From: Halieaceae bacterium UBA4452
Lineage (GTDB): Bacteria > Pseudomonadota > Gammaproteobacteria > Pseudomonadales > Halieaceae
Reading direction: 5' to 3'
DNA: 11,639 nt
NCBI GenBank assembly: GCA_002389505.1
Contig: DGPA01000036.1
Coordinates: forward strand, 32,793 to 44,431
Shown: piece after piece, positions 1 to 6,325 of the stretch
Layout of the letters: each line of letters begins with the position of its first letter
How positions within the stretch are numbered: the first letter of the stretch is position 1
Made by a program: the position numbers and the translations under genes
The notes under the pieces: generated by a model
Database searches by the model: none
What the model was told of the DNA's origin: nothing
Seen by the model: only the letters and a program-made list of their open reading frames with translations

Positions 1-61
1 AGAGGCTTTCAGACCTTCACGAACGTTCAAATCGATCCGTATGCAGGAACCCCATCTGTCC

Positions 62-67
62 TATAAT
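62..67 (+). promoter_or_regulatory. Probable sigma70 -10 box (TATAAT)
   Basis: A perfect TATAAT lies about 37 bases upstream of the DUF2970 start, followed by GGGCGC. No good -35 hexamer sits 16-18 bases upstream (the sequence around 38-45 is a poor match), so it may need an activator. It is the best promoter-like element in the first 474 bases and would drive the DUF2970 gene, and possibly the operon behind it. Confidence 0.4.
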
Positions 68-103
68 GGGCGCTCTTGAAACGGCAATCTATCGGTGTTG
101 CTG

Positions 104-373
104 ATGCCTCATCAAAACAATCCCGTCCCTGTGAACCACGACGATTCGGCGGCCGTACCCGATAACCTCGGGGAACAGGCTAGCCTCACGATTATGCAGA
201 TGTTCGGCAGCGCCCTAGCAGCCATGGTGGGAGTACAATCGAAAGAGAAGCGCGCGCGAGATTTCGCAAAAGGAAAGGCTAGCCACTTCATCATCATCGG
301 CGTCGTGCTCACGGCTGTGTTCGTTTTGACCCTAGCTGCTGTGGTCACCTTGGTGATGAAAGTCGCCACCTAG
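104..373 (+). CDS. DUF2970 family small membrane protein
   Basis: This is a protein of about 89 residues with an acidic, disordered N-terminus. An amphipathic segment (QMFGSALAAMVGVQSKEKR) leads into a charged stretch, and one C-terminal transmembrane helix follows (IIIGVVLTAVFVLTLAAVVTL). The pattern of LKSVLAA-type helix, GVQS, a charged RDF motif and a terminal helix is typical of the DUF2970 family, which has no known function. I chose ATG at 104; GTG at 95 is in frame and would add three residues, and neither start has a clear ribosome-binding site. It lies 100 bases upstream of the transporter operon on the same strand, and nothing ties it functionally to that operon. Confidence 0.85.
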   Translation: MPHQNNPVPVNHDDSAAVPDNLGEQASLTIMQMFGSALAAMVGVQSKEKRARDFAKGKASHFIIIGVVLTAVFVLTLAAVVTLVMKVAT

Positions 374-395
374 ATACCCTGGTGGCTGACGCCAC
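365..395 (+). repeat. Competing short inverted repeats after the DUF2970 gene
   Basis: GCCACC (365-370) can pair with GGTGGC (381-386), and GTGGC (382-386) can instead pair with GCCAC (391-395). The two hairpins exclude each other. No T-run follows, so this is not a classical terminator. It may be a weak structure between the DUF2970 gene and the operon, or chance. Confidence 0.25.
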
Positions 396-459
396 ACGCG
401 AGGGAGGCATCACGCTATGGTCCCGTTGAGTTCAAAACATTCAAAAAAAACACATGACT

Positions 460-465
460 AGGGGA
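460..465 (+). promoter_or_regulatory. Ribosome-binding site of the tctC-like gene
   Basis: AGGGGA sits 8 bases upstream of the ATG at 474. A nearer ATG at 469 hits a stop codon two codons later, so this site supports 474 as the start. Confidence 0.6.
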
Positions 466-473
466 ATAATGAC

Positions 474-1559
474 ATGACGACCTCGGGGCTGGTCCGACGA
501 GTCTTGGTAGACAAAATCCTGCTGCTCCTTACTGTTTGCCTGCTTACTGGTTGCCTGCTTACTGGTTGCCTGCTCACCGCGTATGCCCATAGCGCTCCAT
601 TAGCAGATCAAGTATCACAGTCTATGGCTAAGCCGCCATTGGATTGTCCCACCGTTGTTGGCAGCAACACCCTCAACATAACCGTACCGTTCGCTGCGGG
701 CGGAGGAAAGGATCTTTTGGCGCGAGGTTTAGCTGAGCAAATAAACCGTGAAGTCGGGCTACGGGTTTTGGTTCGAAACGTACCCGGCGCAATGGGAGCC
801 ATTGCCGCACGATCCCTGAAAATATCTGGCACCGGTAGCGTTTCCATCGCGATGGTTGATCCACGAATGCTTCTTTCAGCATCTTCGCTTGGCCTTGAGG
901 CACCGCTGCTGACAGAAATATCGCCCCTGATGTTATTAGCGCGGGAGCCTGCGGTATGGATAGTGCGTCACGATGCGATTAAAGCCCTGTCCACCGGAGG
1001 TCGTTTTTTGGCCTCATCGAGTGAGCCTAATTCGCGAATAGTGCGTCCAGCAAAATTACTCATGCAGGATATTGTTGCCATCAAAGGCTATCGTGGTAGC
1101 GCCGACGCCTGGGCTGCGTTATCCCGTGGAGAGATTGATATCATGACGTCGACGGTGACGAGCGCGAAACGCTATCTAGATCGTGACGATAGTTTTGCCT
1201 CTGTCTGGATGATACTCGGCAACGCGCGCTCTGGGGAGTTCCCTGATGCTCCCACGCTAATGGAGCGCATGCAGACACCACTCGGCAGTGCTGCGCCTGT
1301 TTCAGAGGCGCAACGGGATGAGGCGGCGCGGATTAACCAGCTAGCGCATACAAATATGATGTTGGCGGTTGATGTGGGCATGCCAAGACCATTACAGGAT
1401 TGTTTACGGGCCATAGTGGGCTCTGTGGTTTCATCTAAGCGTTTCCAGCGTGATATGCTCGCGCTCGGCGTTGTGTTAACACCGGCGTCTGTTGAGCAAG
1501 CTCAGTCTATCCTTTTGGATCTACTTTTGATGGTAGCTAACCCCGCGGGACCGCGCTAA
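474..1559 (+). CDS. TctC/Bug-family periplasmic solute-binding protein
   Basis: This is a 361-residue substrate-binding component of the tripartite tricarboxylate transporter (TTT) type. After a signal sequence (about residues 1-38) come Bug-family features: VPFAAGGGKD at 71-80 (the usual VPFAPGGGTD-like loop that binds carboxylate ligands), NVPGAMGA at 102-109, GYRGSADAWAALSRGEIDIM at 205-224, and FPDAPTLMERM at 256-266, which matches the common PDVPTLxE signature. The family binds organic acids in the periplasm and hands them to TctA/TctB. The ligand cannot be read from sequence. The signal region contains LLTGC twice, so it could be a lipoprotein, but an AYA signal-peptidase-I-type site at 36-38 is also present. 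It is the first gene of the operon; the next gene starts 6 bases after its stop. Calling the family is safe, but the substrate is unknown. Confidence 0.9.
   Translation: MTTSGLVRRVLVDKILLLLTVCLLTGCLLTGCLLTAYAHSAPLADQVSQSMAKPPLDCPTVVGSNTLNITVPFAAGGGKDLLARGLAEQINREVGLRVLVRNVPGAMGAIAARSLKISGTGSVSIAMVDPRMLLSASSLGLEAPLLTEISPLMLLAREPAVWIVRHDAIKALSTGGRFLASSSEPNSRIVRPAKLLMQDIVAIKGYRGSADAWAALSRGEIDIMTSTVTSAKRYLDRDDSFASVWMILGNARSGEFPDAPTLMERMQTPLGSAAPVSEAQRDEAARINQLAHTNMMLAVDVGMPRPLQDCLRAIVGSVVSSKRFQRDMLALGVVLTPASVEQAQSILLDLLLMVANPAGPR
525..579 (+). repeat. 15-bp in-frame tandem repeat in the signal-peptide coding region
   Basis: CTGCTTACTGGTTGC occurs perfectly at 540-554 and 555-569. A copy with two mismatches precedes it (525-539) and a partial diverged copy follows (570-579). 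The unit is in frame and encodes LLT(G/V)C, so copy-number change would lengthen or shorten the hydrophobic core of the signal peptide without a frameshift. Confidence 0.85.
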
Positions 1560-1565
1560 ACACTT

Positions 1566-3386
1566 ATGGATAGAAAAGTGACCAACACGACGTTAACACT
1601 CGACGGTCCGCCACGAAACGTCCCGGGCAGCGTCAGGGGACTTGGGCAAAGCTCTCAAAGCGCAGCTTTCTGTTTAGACCTTGACCACGTTGATGTCGTG
1701 CTAAATCGCCTAACCCGCTGTTATACGCTCCTCGTTAATGAGCCAATCCCTGCCGTGTCGAAAAATGATTCAAGGATTTGGCCGCTTATTGGGACTGTCG
1801 TCAGTCAGCTTCTATACGAGAGCGGTTGGTCAGTGCGCCGTGACTTTCGCTGGGTGTGCAGCGATGCCTCTGGAAGAAGCCACGCTCACATCTACTGGCC
1901 AATCGCCATGTCGACGCCACTCAGCTCTGTACTCACGAGTCTTGTTGACTGCTTAGTAGCGTCTGACGAAGCGGCATTTGCTCAGCGCGTCGCAGGAAAC
2001 TTACAATCGTTGCAGGATCAATTACAAGCGGCCTACCCCTTTAAAAAAATGTTGAACTACCGGTATCTCTGCGAGGCTGCGTACGTTTTACGTGTCCCAT
2101 CACGACATATCAAGCAGACATTAATACTGGGCGTGGGCAGCAAGCAAAAGCGGTTTGAAAGTACGCTCAGCAGTGAGACGTCGTATTTGGCAGCCAGGGT
2201 CGCGGCAAATAAAGCAACAACCGCCATTTGGCTAAAGAGCGTAGGCTTACCGACACCCGCGCACCACTATGCTAGGTCGGCAGACCAGGCTGTGCGCCTC
2301 GCGGAAAAATTAGGCTATCCAGTGGTCGTAAAACCCAGTGATAAAGATAGGGGTGAGGGCGTCTACGCCGGCCTGCGCTCAGCACAACAAGTTCGCGCCG
2401 CTTTTGCCAGCGCAAGCCAGGCCTCCGACAATATTTTAATAGAAGAGCAAATTGCGGGATTGACTCATCGTTTCATGGTGGTTCACGGCGAAGTCATTCG
2501 CGTAGTGCGGCGTTTGCCTGGAGGCGTTAACGGCGATGGACAATCGTCAATTGGGGCGCTGGTGGCCGAAAAGCAAAGCGATCGCGCGGGAAAAGAAGGC
2601 GCATTACACAGCCCTTCTGCCGCATCTACGATTAGCTTAGATGCCGAGGCGTTGGAATTATTGTCCGAGCAGGCGCTTTCTTCTGAGTCAGTGCCAGAAA
2701 AAGGGGCGTTTATTCGATTACGGCGTCGGGATAATATTTCCAGTGGTGGGAGCAATCACGAACTGGATTTCTCTCAGCCCAGGTTGGTACATGCCGATAA
2801 CTTAAGGCTAGCGGTTGATGCGACCGACGCTCTGGGTCTAGATATAGCCGGCGTCGATATCATCGCCCAAGACATTGCCATCTCATGGTTGGATTCATCG
2901 GCAGTGGTATGCGAGATAAATCTAGGGCCGCAGATGAGCGGAAGAAATAACCCACAGCGTTATCAAACGTTGCTCAATCTGTGTTTTCCAACAGGCTGGT
3001 CTGTGCCCGTCACTGTGCTGCTGATTCCAGAGAATCCTGACCAGGCTTCGCAGTTCATGGCATTAGCCCGACAGCCATCGGATCATCGCGTTAGCGGAGT
3101 GGGTTTGTCGTGTCGCGAAGGTTTATGGGTGGCAGGTTGTCGAGTATCACGCGGGTTTAGCAGCCATTTTCAGGCGGCTTCGGCACTGCTACTGCGCCAA
3201 GATGTGGATCAATGTCTTTGTGTTATGACGCCAAACGAGTTACTCACCTTTGGCTTTCCTCTCGCCCAAGTAGACCAATTACGGCTGGTGGCTATTGAGC
3301 ATTTCTCGGCTCAAGAGCAGCAAGACATTGAAGTGGTGAAGCGGTGGCATGCCCTCGAGGTTCGTTGGTACACGGATAAACCATGA
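1566..3386 (+). CDS. Cyanophycin-synthetase-like ATP-grasp ligase
   Basis: This 606-residue protein is probably a cytoplasmic carboxylate-amine ligase. Residues about 184-460 follow the ATP-grasp half of cyanophycin synthetase (CphA): LGVGSKQKRFESTLSSETS, AANK (K216), the GLPTP turn at 227-231, VVVKPSDKDRGEGV with K256, ILIEEQ (E293/E294), HRFMVV, GDGQSSI (323-329), the NISSGG loop (390-395), and the likely metal ligands D431 and E450/N452 in CEINLGP. ATP-grasp ligases form an acyl phosphate that an amine attacks. The N-terminal 180 residues are not recognised beyond a weak CphA-like character. Residues about 474-606 align in order with the start of the CphA Mur-ligase domain but lack the GTNGKT P-loop, and the protein is about 270 residues shorter than typical CphA. 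The start follows the tctC-like stop by 6 bases with no good ribosome-binding site, suggesting coupled translation; its stop overlaps the next start (ATGA). It is unlikely to make cyanophycin, and the substrate is unknown. Confidence 0.82.
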   Translation: MDRKVTNTTLTLDGPPRNVPGSVRGLGQSSQSAAFCLDLDHVDVVLNRLTRCYTLLVNEPIPAVSKNDSRIWPLIGTVVSQLLYESGWSVRRDFRWVCSDASGRSHAHIYWPIAMSTPLSSVLTSLVDCLVASDEAAFAQRVAGNLQSLQDQLQAAYPFKKMLNYRYLCEAAYVLRVPSRHIKQTLILGVGSKQKRFESTLSSETSYLAARVAANKATTAIWLKSVGLPTPAHHYARSADQAVRLAEKLGYPVVVKPSDKDRGEGVYAGLRSAQQVRAAFASASQASDNILIEEQIAGLTHRFMVVHGEVIRVVRRLPGGVNGDGQSSIGALVAEKQSDRAGKEGALHSPSAASTISLDAEALELLSEQALSSESVPEKGAFIRLRRRDNISSGGSNHELDFSQPRLVHADNLRLAVDATDALGLDIAGVDIIAQDIAISWLDSSAVVCEINLGPQMSGRNNPQRYQTLLNLCFPTGWSVPVTVLLIPENPDQASQFMALARQPSDHRVSGVGLSCREGLWVAGCRVSRGFSSHFQAASALLLRQDVDQCLCVMTPNELLTFGFPLAQVDQLRLVAIEHFSAQEQQDIEVVKRWHALEVRWYTDKP

Positions 3387-5389
3387 TTGAAGCGTTGCAG
3401 CTGCTGGGTCAGGGAGACAGCTTACTGATTCTCATCACTGGCACGCTGCTCGTTATGTTCAGCTCCTTTATTCCAGGCATGTCGAGCATTGGATTTGCGT
3501 CGCTGGCTCTCGCTATTTCGGCAACCTGGTCAACGGAGCATGCCTTGATTTTGTTTGGCGCCATTACCGGAGGCGCTACCTTTATGGGGTCTGTTACCGC
3601 CATCCTCTTTAATGTGCCAGGTAGTGCATCGTCTAGCGTGGCTCTACTCGACGGTTATCCGATAGCCGCGCAAGGGCGCCCTAAAATGGCTATCAGCATA
3701 GCGGCTGCGTCATCTGCTATCGGCTCTCTGATCGGTGTTGTTTTTATGCTGCTCAGTTTACCTTGGCTTTCGGTACTCATCTCCCTAGTCGGTTCTTTCG
3801 AACTGACTATCCTTATATTGCTTGGGCTAATGTTGATCCTTCTACTGCCCTCCCCCTCGTTGTTTGCCTCACTCACGTCACTTTTGGCGGGGTTGTTAGC
3901 GGCGACCGTAGGTGCCGATATGATTAACGGGCTGCCGCGTTTGACATTTGGCTTGGGGTTTTTGTACGACGGCTTCGCTATTTTACCGCTCATGCTGGGT
4001 ATATTTACGCTACCCGAATTGGTGAAATGGCTGCGACCCGTCCATTTTAATGAAACGGTTTCCGCCGTCCCTCGCCCCGACGACTCTGTAGTAGCGGGGC
4101 TTGTGATGCCCTTGCGTCACCTTCCGTTAGTGTTTAAAAGCGCCCTAGTAGGAACGATTGTTGGAGCCATTCCCGGTTTGGGTGGGCCAGTAGCGGGCTA
4201 TGCAGCCTATGGTTTGGCCGCCAACAAGAAAGGGGGCACACCTGCCTTTGGTAAGGGCCAAGTCCGAGGGCTGATTGCACCGGAATCGGCTATCGATGCC
4301 AAAGATGGTGGCGTGTTGATACCCACGCTTAGTTTGGGGATTCCCGGCAGCGAATCCTGCGTTATTCTCCTCGCGGCACTAGCATTGCACGGTTTGCAGC
4401 CTGGCATGGACATGCTCACCCGGCATCTTAATATGACCTATTTACTGGTTTTTGCTTTGGTGGGCTCGAACCTGCTGACTTCGTGCGTTGGCGTTTTACT
4501 TGCCCCGGGGCTTGCCCGGATCCGTCACATTCCGCTGCAGCGCATGCTCCCCTGGACGCTCGTCATTGTGATGGTCTGTGTGAGTGCTTATGCTGGCGGC
4601 CTCCAAGGAATGGTTCAGCTGTTGGGGTTCTTTATTGTTGGGTTTCTATGTCAGCGCGCAAAAATCCCCGTAGTACCCTTTGTCGTCGCCTTTATTCTTG
4701 GGGGCATGTTAGAACGTAACACCGTTATCACCACGCAGTTGATAAGCGCAGGGCGCATTGGCTCGCAGCTGCTCATGCTATTTGCCTTAGCGTGTGTTGT
4801 GACCATTATTCTTGCGTATTGCTATCGAAGCCTTAAACGCCCCCGGCTGTCGATAGCTCAACAACCTGACCAACAAAATGAGCCCTCTGAAGCACCCGCT
4901 TTGTTCTGTATTGGTTCCATGTTATCGGCCACCGGTGGTTTTGCTGTGGTTCAAAGTGTGCAGATGGGTTTGGACGCTCTGTACTTCGGCATAGTTGCAT
5001 CACTGGCGTTAGCACAGGGAACCTGGGTTATGCTTCGCGCGAAGCATTTATGCCTAAAACGGCGTACGGTCAGGGCGAAAAGTAGCTTGCCCGCTTCAGC
5101 AATCGCATTGACGAAAAGCGGGGCCTTGCGATTGTTGTGCACGCTCCTTGGTGTCATTGCGTTGCAACCTGTTGTCGGTCTTAATGTGGCATTGGCGGCG
5201 ATGTTTAGCGGCTGGCTGTTACTAACCGAGCCTCGTCACACTTCTGCGACCAGCAGTAGGGCAAGCCTCGTTAAAGTGTTTGTCTCAGCGGCTTTGATGG
5301 CTTTGCTATTGGGGCAAACTGAAGTGATTATGTATGACCCCACGCTCAATATAGGGCTAGCAGGCCAGTGGTTGGAGTCCCTGTTTTAG
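3383..5389 (+). CDS. TTT permease: TctA with fused TctB-like C-terminal domain
   Basis: This is a 668-residue inner-membrane protein. Residues 1-485 are TctA, the large permease subunit, with NVPG (77-80), LDGYP (89-93), GAIPGLGG (261-268), and the block LIAPESAIDAKDGG followed by LIPTLSLGIPGS (312-323), which are hallmarks of the family. TctA alone is usually about 500 residues. The extra 180 residues start after a charged, Gln/Pro-rich linker (486-505) and hold about four or five more hydrophobic segments (506-523, 531-551, 580-600, 601-615, 628-646). Their size and layout suit the small subunit TctB, which is otherwise absent from the operon, so I infer a TctA-TctB fusion. It starts inside the stop codon of the ligase gene (ATGA overlap), so the two are probably co-translated. 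It should move the ligand delivered by the upstream TctC-like protein, using an ion gradient. Confidence 0.9.
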   Translation: MIEALQLLGQGDSLLILITGTLLVMFSSFIPGMSSIGFASLALAISATWSTEHALILFGAITGGATFMGSVTAILFNVPGSASSSVALLDGYPIAAQGRPKMAISIAAASSAIGSLIGVVFMLLSLPWLSVLISLVGSFELTILILLGLMLILLLPSPSLFASLTSLLAGLLAATVGADMINGLPRLTFGLGFLYDGFAILPLMLGIFTLPELVKWLRPVHFNETVSAVPRPDDSVVAGLVMPLRHLPLVFKSALVGTIVGAIPGLGGPVAGYAAYGLAANKKGGTPAFGKGQVRGLIAPESAIDAKDGGVLIPTLSLGIPGSESCVILLAALALHGLQPGMDMLTRHLNMTYLLVFALVGSNLLTSCVGVLLAPGLARIRHIPLQRMLPWTLVIVMVCVSAYAGGLQGMVQLLGFFIVGFLCQRAKIPVVPFVVAFILGGMLERNTVITTQLISAGRIGSQLLMLFALACVVTIILAYCYRSLKRPRLSIAQQPDQQNEPSEAPALFCIGSMLSATGGFAVVQSVQMGLDALYFGIVASLALAQGTWVMLRAKHLCLKRRTVRAKSSLPASAIALTKSGALRLLCTLLGVIALQPVVGLNVALAAMFSGWLLLTEPRHTSATSSRASLVKVFVSAALMALLLGQTEVIMYDPTLNIGLAGQWLESLF

Positions 5390-5448
5390 TGCATGCTTAG
5401 GTTCATACGCCCTAGGGTTGAGTCAATATCCGAAGAGTTTAACCAACT

Positions 5449-6321
5449 ATGATTGACGAAGCAGACGCGTTTGCAGCATGGGAGCTGGCTCCTGTTCATT
5501 GTTTAGCTGAGCATGGCTGCCTAGATTATCACCGAGTGTGGGGTTTGTTACGGCTGTTATTGCCCGCCAAACCCCTATTTGGTGAAGACACTATTGTTCA
5601 GGGGGTAAGGTCCTTGAGCAGCGGGAATGGGCGTATTCTGCTTTGTGGTGCGGCAGACACGGCGGTATTGAAACTCATTCTTGAAGTAGGCGAGGCGATG
5701 GATTGCGCACCCATGGTCGATGTCATTGAGCGTTGTGCCAGCGCTTGCGAAGTATTGCGTTTGCACGCCGCCCGTCGCGGGAGCAAGGTCAATGTCATTC
5801 AGGGCGATTTTTCTGATGCCGCACAGTTGTCTCTCCCGTCGCCAACGACTTATGATTTAGTCATCGCCCATAATATTTTAGGGCTCATACCGGGTGAGTT
5901 TAGGCAAGCCGTTTGCGCTAATTGGGCGTCATTGTCTGCCCGAGGATCGACACTGTTACTCGTGCAAACCTTATGCGCTAGCGACGTAGCCTGGTTAGAT
6001 AGAAATCGCCCCCGGGATGTTGATTCTGCGTTAGCTACGTTACTCAATGGCTTGCGCTCCCGAGACGTCTCGGAACAGCGCACGAACGACATTTTGACCA
6101 CGGCGCAGCGATTTTGGCAGGCCACTTGGCGTCAATCTCCGGCATTGACGGAAGCTTCAGTGAAATCTTTGCTCAGTACAGCAGGCTTCAGCACAACGCA
6201 GGTGCATTACGATGCATGCCTTGAGAGAGGCCCTTCATCGGCGTCGATAACAACACGCTCTGGCCACTCCCGTGCTCTGTTTATGGCGGTTCGGCGACGC
6301 CACGTGGCTGGCGTGGATTGA
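5449..6321 (+). CDS. Probable class I SAM-dependent methyltransferase
   Basis: This 290-residue soluble protein has a Rossmann-type methyltransferase pattern in residues 60-175: a motif I-like strand and loop ILLCGAADTAVL (63-74), an acidic end to the second strand, MVDVIERC (D91), then NVIQGDF (115-121), YDLVIAHNILG (135-145, motif IV) and a strand TLLLVQ (168-173). Motif I lacks the usual GxGxG, having CGAAD instead, so SAM binding is probable but not proven. The N-terminal 50 and C-terminal 110 residues are not recognised and may hold the substrate-binding part. The start is 59 bases after the TctA stop, with only GAAGAG at a long spacing as a ribosome-binding site, and the TonB-receptor gene follows after 4 bases. 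It is an accessory modifying enzyme by context; the acceptor molecule is unknown. Confidence 0.65.
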   Translation: MIDEADAFAAWELAPVHCLAEHGCLDYHRVWGLLRLLLPAKPLFGEDTIVQGVRSLSSGNGRILLCGAADTAVLKLILEVGEAMDCAPMVDVIERCASACEVLRLHAARRGSKVNVIQGDFSDAAQLSLPSPTTYDLVIAHNILGLIPGEFRQAVCANWASLSARGSTLLLVQTLCASDVAWLDRNRPRDVDSALATLLNGLRSRDVSEQRTNDILTTAQRFWQATWRQSPALTEASVKSLLSTAGFSTTQVHYDACLERGPSSASITTRSGHSRALFMAVRRRHVAGVD

Positions 6322-6325
6322 GCCC

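Noticed and set aside
1..60. Partial minus-strand gene at the left edge
   Set aside because: One minus-strand frame is open to the edge, but it has only a TTG start candidate and too few codons to judge.
465..483. Fur-box-like half site near the tctC-like start
   Set aside because: Only one half (TAATGA) matches the consensus and it overlaps the start codon, so it gives no real support for iron regulation.
6272..6325. Longer N-terminus for the TonB receptor
   Set aside because: It would lie inside the methyltransferase gene, has no ribosome-binding site, and puts an implausible segment before a good signal peptide that starts at 6326.
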